From: DYRG01 sp041161065
GTDB taxonomy: Bacteria; Pseudomonadota; Gammaproteobacteria; Beggiatoales; Beggiatoaceae
Direction: 5' to 3'
DNA length: 56,178 nt
NCBI GenBank assembly: GCA_041161065.1
Contig: JBEAVE010000038.1
Location: 1-56,178, forward strand
Below, piece after piece: positions 1 through 10,002 of this stretch. The translations under genes and the position numbers were made by a program. The notes below the pieces were generated by a model that worked only from the letters and a program-made list of their open reading frames with translations, was not told where the DNA came from and searched no databases. The first letter of the stretch is position 1, and each line of letters opens with the position of its first letter.

Positions 1-294
1 CGAGCATTTTCTAAAACAATATTACAAACACTTCCTCTCGATAAAAATTCCAATGATTTTGTTTTTGATAATCAGATGTTGGCACAAATTATTTATGCGG
101 GTTTTAGCATTGCTGAAATTAGTTGTCCAACCCTTTATTTTGAAGAAGCCTCTTCAATTAACTTTTCCCGATCTGTCAAATACGGTTTTGGTGTTTTAGG
201 TGTTTCTATCGCTGGATTTTTACATCGCTTAAATATTAAAAAATCACCACTTTTCTCTCCTTTAGATCAATTCAAAGACCATAAAAAAATATGA
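1..294 (+). CDS. Glycosyltransferase family 2, C-terminal fragment (5' end outside window)
   Basis: The reading frame is open from base 1 and ends at the TAA at 292-294, so about 97 C-terminal residues are present. The segment NDFVFDNQML, followed by an acidic stretch and a YFEEASSINFSRSVKYG motif, matches the C-terminal part of family 2 (GT-A fold) glycosyltransferases of the polyprenyl-phosphate or UDP-sugar type, where the phrase 'Yf.eaSsi.f..s..YG' is common. The catalytic DxD and the N-terminus lie outside the window. The stop overlaps the start of the next gene (ATGA), so the two are probably translated together and work in glycan or glycolipid synthesis. Substrate unknown. Family fairly sure; exact function not. 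Confidence 0.7.
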   Translation, partial: RAFSKTILQTLPLDKNSNDFVFDNQMLAQIIYAGFSIAEISCPTLYFEEASSINFSRSVKYGFGVLGVSIAGFLHRLNIKKSPLFSPLDQFKDHKKI

Positions 295-1925
295 ATCAAC
301 GCCTGTATTATAGTTCCGCAATATTTATTATTGTTTTCATTGCTATGATTGCCTATTATCCAGCACTTTCAAATGGTTTTATTTTAAGTTGGGACGATGG
401 GGCTTATGTTATTAGAAATCCCCATATTCAAACTTTTTCATTAGAAAATATCAAATGGATATTCACTGCTTTCTATGCCGCCAATTGGCATCCTTTAACG
501 TGGTTTTCTCACGCGGTTGATTACGCAATCTATGGAGAAAATGCGTGGGGACATCATTTGACCAGTATTGTTTTTCATGCACTCAATAGTGTGTGGGTTT
601 TTCTTTTCACCATAGTTTTGCTTTATACGGTAGAAAGAACTTCAAATGAACCATTCAAATTTGCCGCCATTTTTAATCTAAAAAGATTTGTAGTTTCTCT
701 ATTAACTGCAATCTTATTTACCATTCACCCACAACATGTTGAATCCGTCGCGTGGATAGCAGAAAGAAAAGATGTTTTATTCTTTTTCTTTTTTATGCCG
801 TCGTTAATCAGTTATTTGATTTACAAGCAAGTTTCTCAACGTAATTGGTATATAACAAGTCTTATTTTATTTGCGTTGTCGTTGTTATCAAAACCAATGG
901 CAATTACGCTGCCGATTATTTTGATTTTATTTGATATGTATCCGCTTAAACAAATTGATTTGAAAAAACCGCATTACAAATTATGGTTAGCGAATAAAAT
1001 TCCCTTTTTGATGATTGCAATGATGGCGGGGATTTTTACATTATTGGCACAATCAGAGGTAGGGGCGGTTGCTAGTATAAATGAAGTAACTTTACAAATA
1101 CGTTTATTAAATGCGTTCAACAGTATTGTTGCGTACATTGAAAAGTGGTTATTACCGTTACATTTATCCCCGTTTTATCCATTACAATTTGCTCAAAATG
1201 GTTGGATTAGCATCACCGTTGTTTTTATAACAACTTTTCTGAGCATTTATTTCTGGATAAAATCCCAAAAAGGTTGGTTAATTGGGTGGTTGTTCTATAT
1301 TATTACGTTATTGCCCGTGTTAGGACTTATTCAAGTAGGTTCACAAGGAATGGCGGATCGTTATGCGTATTTACCGACTTTACCTTTGTATTTGCTATTA
1401 TCTATTGGAATAGTTAGCGTTTATCAAAAATATTCTAAATTTATCAGTATCTTATTTGTATTTATGGTGAGTGTGTCGCTGATACATTTAACGCATGAAC
1501 AATTGAAGATTTGGCGAAATGAACTGACATTTTGGGATTATGTGGTACGTTTTGATCCAGATAGTGGTTTGGCGCAAGGAATGTTTGGATCAATTTTAAT
1601 GAAATTGGGTGATTATGAACGCGCTGTTTCACATTTAGAATTTGCGGTGGGATTATCGGGGCAATATTCGGTTTCTTATTATGATTTAGGCAATGGATAT
1701 TTGGCGGTTGGAAGAATAGATGACGCATTGAAATCTTTTGAAACCGCTTTAGAGAAAAATAATGCGCCGATTGAAACAAAAGCAGATATTTATTTTAATG
1801 TGGCATTAATTCATTTCTCACGCAAAGAAAAAATTCTCGCGCAAACGGCATTAGAACAAACCTTAAGACTTGTGCCAAATCATGTTGAAGGGTTGAGATT
1901 GAAAAAAGACCTGCAAAAATTATAA
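291..1925 (+). CDS. Multi-pass membrane protein with C-terminal TPRs (TMTC/GT-C-like)
   Basis: A protein of 544 residues with about ten hydrophobic segments over residues 1-420 and TPR-type helices from about 430 to 540 (GLAQGMFGSILMKLGDYERA, then SYYDLGNGYLAVGRIDDAL). The N-terminal loop contains SWDDGAYV and a later NWHPLTWFSH motif, both typical of bacterial GT-C-fold proteins resembling the O-mannosyltransferase TMTC family, which use polyprenyl-phosphate sugars. It would act in the inner membrane with its active site facing the periplasm. The start overlaps the upstream family 2 glycosyltransferase by four bases, which suggests that enzyme makes the lipid-linked sugar used here. That functional link is inference; the membrane-plus-TPR architecture is directly visible. 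Confidence 0.75.
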   Translation: MNQRLYYSSAIFIIVFIAMIAYYPALSNGFILSWDDGAYVIRNPHIQTFSLENIKWIFTAFYAANWHPLTWFSHAVDYAIYGENAWGHHLTSIVFHALNSVWVFLFTIVLLYTVERTSNEPFKFAAIFNLKRFVVSLLTAILFTIHPQHVESVAWIAERKDVLFFFFFMPSLISYLIYKQVSQRNWYITSLILFALSLLSKPMAITLPIILILFDMYPLKQIDLKKPHYKLWLANKIPFLMIAMMAGIFTLLAQSEVGAVASINEVTLQIRLLNAFNSIVAYIEKWLLPLHLSPFYPLQFAQNGWISITVVFITTFLSIYFWIKSQKGWLIGWLFYIITLLPVLGLIQVGSQGMADRYAYLPTLPLYLLLSIGIVSVYQKYSKFISILFVFMVSVSLIHLTHEQLKIWRNELTFWDYVVRFDPDSGLAQGMFGSILMKLGDYERAVSHLEFAVGLSGQYSVSYYDLGNGYLAVGRIDDALKSFETALEKNNAPIETKADIYFNVALIHFSRKEKILAQTALEQTLRLVPNHVEGLRLKKDLQKL

Positions 1926-2014
1926 AAAATAATAAAATGGCACTTTGGTTGCTTGATGCTGCTTTGTGTGTAGGATAGCCATTTGCCATCCGCTGTAAAG
2001 CGCAGGATACTTTT

Positions 2015-5000
2015 ATGCCCAATAATAACCCTAATCATTCACGTTTTTTTTGGCGTTCGTCGGCGATGTTCGCGTTTTTGGACGGCAACGGACGTTTCAA
2101 AGAGGTCAATGCGGCGTGGGATAAAATGCTCGGGTTGAGCACCGCGCAGTTGCTCGCTAAAACGCTCACCGATTTTATCCACCCCGACGATCGCGCCGCC
2201 GTCGATTATTATTTCGACCAACTCCGTCAAGGATCGGTGTCGGTGGATTTCTCGAGCCGATTTCGCCACAACAACGGCAGTTATCACCAATTATTGTGGG
2301 AAGTGACCGCCGCCGCCTCGCAAGAAGATGCGTTTTATGTGGTCGCAATGGACTACACCGAACACAGCCAGCCCTCAATTGCCGACGAAATTGTCAGCGT
2401 TCTCGACGAAGGCATCGTCCTGCAATACGCCAACGGCACCATCGGCGCAAGCAATCGCAGTGCTGAGCGGATTTTGGGTTTGACGGCAGAACAAATGATC
2501 GGCTGGACGCTCATCGACCCCGATTGGAACGCCATTCGCGAAGACGGCTCTCCTTTCCCCAGCGAAGCCCACCCCGCCATTTGCACCCTCCGCACAGGCA
2601 AACCCTACACCAATTCCATCATGGGTGTCGAAAAATCCGATGGCACACTCATTTGGTTGCGCATCAATGCCTATCCACTGTGGCGCGATGAAATGACCCC
2701 TTACGCCGTTGTGATTTCTTTTGCCGACATTACCCAATACAAAGAAACTGAGTTCGCGTTGAAATCCCATCACGGTACGTCTATTTTAGTGAACGACAGT
2801 GCAAATAATGAAGGTAATGAATATGATTTTTGGGATTGGAATTTAGAAAGCAACAGCATTGCATTTCCTCCCCAATGGAAACAAATGCTGGGGTATAGAA
2901 CCGAAGAATTATTAAACCATATTGATACTTGGTATCGACGCATTCACCCTTTGGATTACAAACGGGTAACAGCAGATATTCAAAGCCATTTAGAAGGTGC
3001 AACGCCCCATTTTGAAAATATTCATCGATTACAACATCGTGATGGAAGTTATCGATGGGTGAAATGTCGTGGCACGGCGGTTCGAGATAACAACGGCAAA
3101 CCCGTTCATTTGATTGGCATGCACATCGACATTACCGAACAACAACAAGCTGAAGACAAACGACTTGCTTGCGATACCAAATACCAACAATTGCTCGATA
3201 CAGAAACCAATGCAGTCTTTCTCGTTGAAACCGACAGCGATCGAATTATTGAAATCAATCGATCCGCAGTTCAAATGTACGGTTATTCTCGCCAAGAATT
3301 ACTCAATTTGAAACGCGCAGATTTATCCGCTCAAACCGAAAAATCAACTACAAAACAACGAACTGGACGTTATACTCGCCGCCGTCATCATAAACGCAAA
3401 GATAGCACCGTTTTTCCCGTTGAAATGACCGTTAATCCGTTTAATTTGCACGGACATGAAATACAAATTATTATCGTCACAGATATTTCTGAACGTTCAC
3501 AAATTGAAACCGCTTTGTGGGAAAGCCAAACCAAATATCGACAACTCTTCGAAGCTGCCTCCAGTGCAATCGTTATTTTTGATGCAAATACGCAGCAAAT
3601 CTTTGACGTAAATAATACCGCAATGGATATGTACGGTTATAGCAAAGAAGAGTGGATGCACTTAACCACAATGGATTTGTCCGCAGAACCCGTGAAATCC
3701 CGTTCTATGCTTTCTCCCGCTAAACATCGTCAAATTATTCCTCTGCGTTGGCATAGAAAAAAAGACGGCTCACAAATCCCCGTAGAAATCACCACAGGGA
3801 GCAGTTATTTATTTCAAGGTCGTTCATTAGTGTGTGCAATGATTCGAGATATGAGCGAAAGAAAAGCCGCCGAAGAAGCCTTGAGAAGCGAACGCGATTT
3901 TGTGAATACTTTAGTGCAAGCATCGCCTGCTTTTTTCCTTGCTATTAATCCGAATGGAACAATTCGCATGGTCAATAAAGCATTGCTCGACACAACGGGT
4001 TTTAATTCTGAGGAACTCGATGGTAAAGATTTTATTCAAACATTAGTATTTGAAGCCGACCGCGATACCTTAAATGCACAATGGCGACAATTAACTCAAA
4101 TGATGCGCCCAACTACCTTAATTTATCGCATAAGAACGAAGAGCAACTTGTTCCGTTCTGTGGAATGGCACAGTCGAGCAATTGTTCAACCCAACGGCAC
4201 ATTAGATTATGTATTTGGCGTGGGCATCGATTTGACTGATCGAGATAAAACCCAATCCGATTTGCAATTGTTCAAAACAATTATTGAAGCATCAGATGAA
4301 GCCATTGCGATTAGTGATGCGAATGGAAAGTTGATTTATAGCAATCCCATGTACACGCAATTATTCAAATATCCGCCAGAAACCCTACAGCAAAATCCCC
4401 GCGCGCCTTATTTACCGGTTTCTTGTGAAATCATTGATCGTGAAATTCAACCCATTTTACAGAAAGGAAAAAGTTGGACAGGTGAATTGGAAGTTTCTAA
4501 TGCAGAAGGGCATACTTTTCCTATTTGGCAACGGGCTGATACTGTGCGTGATATGCAAGGTAATATTTTGTTCAAATTTGAACTCATGCACGATATTAGT
4601 GATCGCAAGCGTTTATGGGAGAAACTGCGTAATCAATGGGAAGAATCCCAAGTGTTATTTGATACCTTGCCGTTGTTATTATGGCATTGGGATAAAAACC
4701 ACCGTTTAATTTATGCAAATCGGCGCGTCACTGAAAACATTATCGCCGATGAAAATTCACCTTTATTTGCACCTAATCGACGGTTAATTGAAACGGGAGA
4801 AACTCGATTTGAAACGCAGCAAATTTTCCTGAAAAAACATAATGCTGAACATTTCTTCCATCTTGGAAGAGTGCCCTCTCGAAATGATGATGGACAAATC
4901 GACGGTCTAATTATGTTTGCATTAGATTTAACCGAATGTCGTCCGCAAGGAAATACGCTTAATGATAGCGATGATAAAATCCGCCGTATTTTAGAGCAAC

Positions 5001-5683
5001 TGCCTTTTGTGTTGAATGCGGTTAATGAGAATGGACATTTATTAACATGGAACAAATTTACAGAGCAACTTACAGGTTATACCGCTCGAGAAGTGTTGAG
5101 CAATCCTGATTTAGTTCATAAGATTTATGCTCATCAATGGGGACGTTTAAGTAGTCGTGATGGTGAACGAAATTGGAGTGGTCAGTTGATTTGTAAAGAT
5201 GGTTCTCAACGCACAATTCGGTGGTTTAATGCGGCTTCTCAATATCCCATTTCAAATTGGTACACATGGCAAATAGGTCAAGTGATAGAATCCTCTATTC
5301 TACAAAATGAAAAATCGGCAACAGATATTATCAATTTTGTATTTGAAAATACGCATATTGGGGTTTGTTTAATTGATGATCGCGGACGGTTTGTAAAAAT
5401 GAATCGTGCTTATGCAGATTTGTATGGTTATCAGGTTAATGAATTAGTGGATAAACCTTTCACCGTGATTTTACCGCAGAAACGTCATGATGAAGCCATT
5501 CGTGATTATTTTGCGCAATTAGTAAGCAATGAAGAACCGCGTTTGATTCGATATAACAACGAGCAGCGTCGTGATGGGCAGAAATTTAGTGCATCGACTT
5601 TAGCACAACGGATTATTTTAAGTGATGGACGGCGTTTGTTGGTAAATTTCTGTGTTCGAACACCAGAAGAGAAAACCGTGTAA
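2015..5683 (+). CDS. Multi-PAS protein (about ten PAS domains, no visible output domain)
   Basis: A soluble-looking protein of 1,222 residues that reads as a chain of about ten PAS/PAC units. Approximate positions are 10-115, 122-245, 263-370, 375-495, 495-620, 625-740, 745-865, 870-980, 985-1085 and 1100-1222. Repeated signatures are MYGYSRQELL / MYGYSKEEW / LYGYQVNELV and PAC ends such as IDITEQ, DISERS, DMSERK and DLTDRD. Such arrays usually sit in front of a histidine kinase, GGDEF/EAL or HTH module. Here the last PAS runs to the stop codon at 5681-5683, and no HisKA/HATPase, GGDEF, EAL or HTH motif is visible. No transmembrane segment is evident. It faces the HIT gene convergently with a one-base gap. 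DNA composition changes from GC-rich to AT-rich near base 2770, between PAS2 and PAS3. Likely a sensor or scaffold with a partner elsewhere. Confidence 0.85.
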   Translation: MPNNNPNHSRFFWRSSAMFAFLDGNGRFKEVNAAWDKMLGLSTAQLLAKTLTDFIHPDDRAAVDYYFDQLRQGSVSVDFSSRFRHNNGSYHQLLWEVTAAASQEDAFYVVAMDYTEHSQPSIADEIVSVLDEGIVLQYANGTIGASNRSAERILGLTAEQMIGWTLIDPDWNAIREDGSPFPSEAHPAICTLRTGKPYTNSIMGVEKSDGTLIWLRINAYPLWRDEMTPYAVVISFADITQYKETEFALKSHHGTSILVNDSANNEGNEYDFWDWNLESNSIAFPPQWKQMLGYRTEELLNHIDTWYRRIHPLDYKRVTADIQSHLEGATPHFENIHRLQHRDGSYRWVKCRGTAVRDNNGKPVHLIGMHIDITEQQQAEDKRLACDTKYQQLLDTETNAVFLVETDSDRIIEINRSAVQMYGYSRQELLNLKRADLSAQTEKSTTKQRTGRYTRRRHHKRKDSTVFPVEMTVNPFNLHGHEIQIIIVTDISERSQIETALWESQTKYRQLFEAASSAIVIFDANTQQIFDVNNTAMDMYGYSKEEWMHLTTMDLSAEPVKSRSMLSPAKHRQIIPLRWHRKKDGSQIPVEITTGSSYLFQGRSLVCAMIRDMSERKAAEEALRSERDFVNTLVQASPAFFLAINPNGTIRMVNKALLDTTGFNSEELDGKDFIQTLVFEADRDTLNAQWRQLTQMMRPTTLIYRIRTKSNLFRSVEWHSRAIVQPNGTLDYVFGVGIDLTDRDKTQSDLQLFKTIIEASDEAIAISDANGKLIYSNPMYTQLFKYPPETLQQNPRAPYLPVSCEIIDREIQPILQKGKSWTGELEVSNAEGHTFPIWQRADTVRDMQGNILFKFELMHDISDRKRLWEKLRNQWEESQVLFDTLPLLLWHWDKNHRLIYANRRVTENIIADENSPLFAPNRRLIETGETRFETQQIFLKKHNAEHFFHLGRVPSRNDDGQIDGLIMFALDLTECRPQGNTLNDSDDKIRRILEQLPFVLNAVNENGHLLTWNKFTEQLTGYTAREVLSNPDLVHKIYAHQWGRLSSRDGERNWSGQLICKDGSQRTIRWFNAASQYPISNWYTWQIGQVIESSILQNEKSATDIINFVFENTHIGVCLIDDRGRFVKMNRAYADLYGYQVNELVDKPFTVILPQKRHDEAIRDYFAQLVSNEEPRLIRYNNEQRRDGQKFSASTLAQRIILSDGRRLLVNFCVRTPEEKTV

Positions 5684-5684
5684 T

Positions 5685-6083
5685 TTACAAATGAGCAAGT
5701 ATTTCATGACGCAGGGTTTCATTATCTATTTCTGGACGATAACTATTCTTTCGTAGAGGGTTTGACCAAATGGGTTGTGGAAAATGCGGATCATCAGAGA
5801 AACGTGGAATAATATGCCAGTGCAAATGGGGAACAACATTTCCTAAACTGGCGAGGTTAATTTTAGTCGGTTTATAAAGGTTTCTCAATGCCGTTTCTAC
5901 CGCCCATACTGCATTCATTAAGCGATTTCTATCATTTGAGGAAAGATCAGTCATTTCAGAAAGATGGCGTTGAAGAATAACTCGACAAAATCCGACATAT
6001 TCGGGCATTTCAACGCTCACAATTCTGAGGAAATCATCTTCCCATAACAAAATCCCCCCTTTTGTTTCACATAATTCACACAT
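5685..6083 (-). CDS. HIT family nucleotide-binding protein
   Basis: A protein of 132 residues with the histidine-triad signature HLHWHII in the C-terminal half, fitting the HxHxH consensus of nucleotide hydrolases and transferases that act on the alpha-phosphate of adenosine compounds. The N-terminus MCELCE carries a CxxC that may bind zinc, as in a subset of HIT proteins. The length is typical. A purine-rich GGAAA about six bases before the ATG supports this start. It is the last gene of a minus-strand run that begins at riboflavin synthase and contains purL. Substrate unknown; HIT proteins commonly hydrolyse adenosine phosphoramidates or dinucleoside polyphosphates. Confidence 0.9.
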   Translation of the reverse strand: MCELCETKGGILLWEDDFLRIVSVEMPEYVGFCRVILQRHLSEMTDLSSNDRNRLMNAVWAVETALRNLYKPTKINLASLGNVVPHLHWHIIPRFSDDPHFPQPIWSNPLRKNSYRPEIDNETLRHEILAHL

Positions 6084-6147
6084 TTTTTGTTTCCAGTTTC
6101 TCTAAAATCGGTGGTGGTAGAAAAGATGTCTACAAATCATGATTGAA

Positions 6148-9100
6148 TCAATTAAGCCATTTTCTGGCATTATAAAACATTTGTAGCCAAGGGCTTTCTT
6201 CGTGTTTCCAGCTCTGAGGAAAATAAGAGAAACGATTGGTTAAGAAAACCCTTTCTGGGTGCGGCATCATAATCGTGAAACGTCCATCATTTGTCGTCAA
6301 ACCCGTAATGCCATTGGGCGAACCGTTGGGATTGAAAGGATATTGCTCGGTTGGATTACCGTAATTATCAATGAAACGTAATGCAATGTTTTGATTAGGG
6401 ATTTCATTGGTAAAATAAGCACGACCTTCGCCATGCGCGACCACGACGGGTAATTGTGATCCCGCCATGCCTTGCAGAAAAACAGAAGGTGAATCAAGCA
6501 CTTCCACCATCACCAAACGCGCTTCGAATTGTTCCGAACGATTGCGAACAAAACGCGCCCAATGTTCTGCGTTTGGAATTAAATCATGGAGTTGCGCCAT
6601 CATTTGACAGCCATTACATACCCCCAAAGCAAACGTATCATTTCGATGGAAAAAGGCATTAAATTCATTGTATGCTCTTGAATTAAAACGAATTGAATTT
6701 GCCCAACCACCGCCAGCTCCCAACACATCACCATACGAAAAACCACCGCACGCCACGAAACCTTTGAAATCCGCTAAACTAATGTTTCCATTCAATATAT
6801 CGCTCATGTGCACGTCCACACACGCAAAACCCGCTCGATCAAACGCCGCCGCCATTTCGTTCTGACCATTTACACCTTGTTCTCTTAAAACTGCTAATTT
6901 TGGACGATGATTTGAAATCATCGGGGCTTGTAATTCAAAGGTTGGTTTTATAAATAACCCTTTGTTTTGATTATCTAAAATCGCATCGAACTCTTGTTGC
7001 GCACAGTCTGGATTATCACGTAATTTTTGCATTTGATAGGAGGTTTCGCTCCAAATCCGTTGTAATGCAATACGGGTTTCTGAAATTAACACTTGTCCAT
7101 GATGTTTGATTTCAATCTGATCATTGGAATTGATTTGTCCAAGTATTTGAACTGGACAATGAAAACGTTGTTGAATTTCTTTAATATCAGACGTTTTAAC
7201 TTGAACAACTGCGCCTAATTCTTCATTAAACAACGCGGCAATTGAATCAGAAGAATAAGACAAATCAATTTGTAATCCACAATGGGTTGCAAATGCCATT
7301 TCACAAAGGGTTGCCCACAAACCGCCATCACTGCGATCATGATAAGCGAGCAACTTGTTTTCTTTATTTAAGGATTGAATGGTTAAAAAGAACTGTTTAA
7401 AGGTTTCTACGTCTTCTAAATCGGGCGGGGTTTCTCCCATTTGTCCAAATGTTTGTGCGAGAATTGAACCACCTAAACGATTTTTGCCATTTCCTAAATC
7501 AATTAATAAAAGCGTAGTATCTTGATTTTGTTGAAGTTCTGGTGTTAAGCATTTATTAATATTTGAAACCCGTGCAAACGCCGAAATAATTAAAGATAAC
7601 GGAGAAGTGACTGATTTTGCTTTATTTTTGTCATTCCAAGCGGCTTTCATCGACAACGAATCTTTACCAACCGGAATCGCAATTCCCAACGCGGGACAAA
7701 TCTCCATTCCCACCGTTTTTACAGTGTCAAATAATGCCGCGTCCTCGCCGTCTTGACCACACGCCGCCATCCAATTCGCTGATAAAACAATATCTTGCAT
7801 CTCATCAATAGGCGCAGCCGCCAAATTAGTCAACGCCTCGCCAATCGCCATCCGACCCGACGCAGGTGCGTCCAAAAGTGCCAGCGGGGTGCGCTCGCCC
7901 ATCGCCATCGCCTCGCCGGTTTGTCCGTAAAAACCCGTCGCCGTCACCGCGCAATCCGCCACCGGTACTTGCCATGCGCCAACCATTTGATCTCTAACGA
8001 TTAATCCCGTCACACTACGGTCGCCAATCGTAATCAAAAACGATTTGTTCGCCACCGTCGGGAAATTCAATACATTTTTTGCGGCTTCTTGCCAATTGAA
8101 GTTTGAAAAATCCAAGGGCATGGTTTTTGGTGTTAAGTGTTTGACATTTCTTAACATTTTGGGTGGTTTGCCGAGCAACACTTGCAAAGGCATATCAACA
8201 ACGTGGGTATCACCGTCTTTCACGATAAGTTGTTGATTTTCTGTGGCTTCTCCAACTACTGCAAATAAACAACGTTCACGTTCGCAAAGTTTTGAAAACA
8301 TGGATAAATCGTCGGGTTTGATGCCTAAAACGTAGCGTTCTTGGGCTTCGTTGCTCCAAATTTCCATCGGAGAAAGCGAGGGATCGGCACTCAACACTTT
8401 GCGTAAGTCTATGATTCCGCCGCGATTACTGTCGTGCAAAAGTTCAGGCAAGGCATTCGATAATCCGCCTGCGCCCACGTCGTGAATCGCTAAAATCGGG
8501 TTTGCTGCGCCCAAACGGTGGCAGGCATCGATGACTTCTTGGCAGCGACGTTGCATTTCGGGGTTGCCGCGTTGAACTGAAGCAAAATCAAGGGTTTCCG
8601 CGCTTTGTCCGGCGTTCACCGACGATGCCGCTCCGCCGCCCAATCCAATCAACATGGCTGGTCCGCCTAATACGATTAACAATCCGCCGACAGGAAGTCG
8701 TTGTTTTTCAATATTTTGTTCGGTAATCCAGCCCAATCCCCCCGCTAACATGATGGGTTTGTGATAGCCGCGTCGTTTGCCGTCAAAATCGATTTCAAAA
8801 TTGCGAAAATACCCACAAATATTAGGGCGACCAAATTCGTTGTTGAACGCGCAGCCGCCAATTGGCGCATCAATCATAATGTCTAATGCGCTCGCCATGC
8901 GGGACGGCGTGCCGTAATTATCTTCCCAACTCTTTGAATATTCGGGTATTTTTAAATGCGAAACCGAAAAACCCGTTAAACCCGCTTTGGCTCTCGAACC
9001 GCGTCCGGTTGCGCCTTCATCTCGAATTTCACCGCCCGAACCCGTCGCCGCTCCTGCAAACGGAGAAATCGCGGTCGGGTGATTATGGGTTTCAACTTTC

Positions 9101-9987
9101 ATTAAAATATGTGTATTTTGATCATGATAGGCATAATTACCATTTTGAGGATAAAATGCTTTAGTTTCAAAGCCTTGCATTACCGCAGCATTATCTTTAT
9201 ACGCCGATAAAACCTTTCCAGCATTGGTTTGATGAGTATTTCTAATCATTGAGAATAGAGATTTGTCTTTGCTTTCTCCATCAATGATCCAATCCGCATT
9301 AAAAATTTTATGTCGACAATGCTCCGAATTTGCTTGAGCAAACATCATTAATTCTGCGTCGCTCGGATTGCGTTGAAGTTTCTTAAAATTTTCCTCTAAA
9401 TAATCGATTTCATCAGGCGATAATGCTAGTCCTAATTCTTGATTTGCTTTTTCTAAAGCAACTTTCCCTTCTTCTAATAAAGAAATCGTTTGTAATGCTT
9501 TTGCCGAATGATGATCAAAAATAAGATGTTCTGCTTTATCAAGCAATTGATTTATTTGGATAATTTGTGCGTTTGGTAAAGCAAATTCAGTCATTTTATC
9601 ATGTAAAAGTGGCAAAATACCTATTAAATCTGGATTACCTTCAAAAAACCATAACAAACCGCGCTCAATACGATTAATCATTTCTAAGCCACAATTTTGA
9701 ACAATATCAGTGGCTTTGCTTGCCCAAGGAGAAATCGTTCCGGGGCGAGGAATTACTAAAAGAACCGTCATTGCAAATTGAGGAATAGCGACCATTTCTT
9801 CATTGATTTGATAATGGAGCAACTGATCTAATTTATGTTGCTCGTCCTCCGTTAAACCCCGATTGCTCTCAATAAAATGCACAAATTGCGCACTTAATGT
9901 TTTAATTTCGGACTGTTTCTTTTGAATATTTTGTAATAGTTTTTGTTGCCGAAAAGGAGAAAGTGCCAAATCACCTAAATGTTTCAT
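6148..9987 (-). CDS. purL: Phosphoribosylformylglycinamidine synthase
   Basis: Large single-chain FGAM synthase (1,279 residues), step four of purine biosynthesis: FGAR + glutamine + ATP to FGAM. The order is the N-terminal PurS-like domain, two AIRS-type halves (VETHNHPTAISPFAGAATGSGGEI; later GRMAIGEALTNLAAAPI) and a C-terminal class I glutaminase. In the glutaminase the nucleophile Cys1124 (GVCNGCQ) and the His1243/Glu1245 pair (PHPER) are visible, so the enzyme should make its own ammonia. Length and organisation match the gammaproteobacterial/eukaryotic large type, not the split PurLQS type. It lies 15 bases after sbcC on the same strand, an unusual neighbour. A GC-rich patch near 7720-8000 contrasts with flanking AT-rich parts of the gene. 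Confidence 0.98.
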   Translation of the reverse strand: MKHLGDLALSPFRQQKLLQNIQKKQSEIKTLSAQFVHFIESNRGLTEDEQHKLDQLLHYQINEEMVAIPQFAMTVLLVIPRPGTISPWASKATDIVQNCGLEMINRIERGLLWFFEGNPDLIGILPLLHDKMTEFALPNAQIIQINQLLDKAEHLIFDHHSAKALQTISLLEEGKVALEKANQELGLALSPDEIDYLEENFKKLQRNPSDAELMMFAQANSEHCRHKIFNADWIIDGESKDKSLFSMIRNTHQTNAGKVLSAYKDNAAVMQGFETKAFYPQNGNYAYHDQNTHILMKVETHNHPTAISPFAGAATGSGGEIRDEGATGRGSRAKAGLTGFSVSHLKIPEYSKSWEDNYGTPSRMASALDIMIDAPIGGCAFNNEFGRPNICGYFRNFEIDFDGKRRGYHKPIMLAGGLGWITEQNIEKQRLPVGGLLIVLGGPAMLIGLGGGAASSVNAGQSAETLDFASVQRGNPEMQRRCQEVIDACHRLGAANPILAIHDVGAGGLSNALPELLHDSNRGGIIDLRKVLSADPSLSPMEIWSNEAQERYVLGIKPDDLSMFSKLCERERCLFAVVGEATENQQLIVKDGDTHVVDMPLQVLLGKPPKMLRNVKHLTPKTMPLDFSNFNWQEAAKNVLNFPTVANKSFLITIGDRSVTGLIVRDQMVGAWQVPVADCAVTATGFYGQTGEAMAMGERTPLALLDAPASGRMAIGEALTNLAAAPIDEMQDIVLSANWMAACGQDGEDAALFDTVKTVGMEICPALGIAIPVGKDSLSMKAAWNDKNKAKSVTSPLSLIISAFARVSNINKCLTPELQQNQDTTLLLIDLGNGKNRLGGSILAQTFGQMGETPPDLEDVETFKQFFLTIQSLNKENKLLAYHDRSDGGLWATLCEMAFATHCGLQIDLSYSSDSIAALFNEELGAVVQVKTSDIKEIQQRFHCPVQILGQINSNDQIEIKHHGQVLISETRIALQRIWSETSYQMQKLRDNPDCAQQEFDAILDNQNKGLFIKPTFELQAPMISNHRPKLAVLREQGVNGQNEMAAAFDRAGFACVDVHMSDILNGNISLADFKGFVACGGFSYGDVLGAGGGWANSIRFNSRAYNEFNAFFHRNDTFALGVCNGCQMMAQLHDLIPNAEHWARFVRNRSEQFEARLVMVEVLDSPSVFLQGMAGSQLPVVVAHGEGRAYFTNEIPNQNIALRFIDNYGNPTEQYPFNPNGSPNGITGLTTNDGRFTIMMPHPERVFLTNRFSYFPQSWKHEESPWLQMFYNARKWLN

Positions 9988-10002
9988 AATTCTAATCCGT
10001 TG

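Noticed and set aside
1926..2014. Short hairpin (AAATGGC/GCCATTT) and mini-frame before the PAS gene
   Set aside because: The stem is seven pairs with a long loop and no U-tract; the 13-codon frame has no support.
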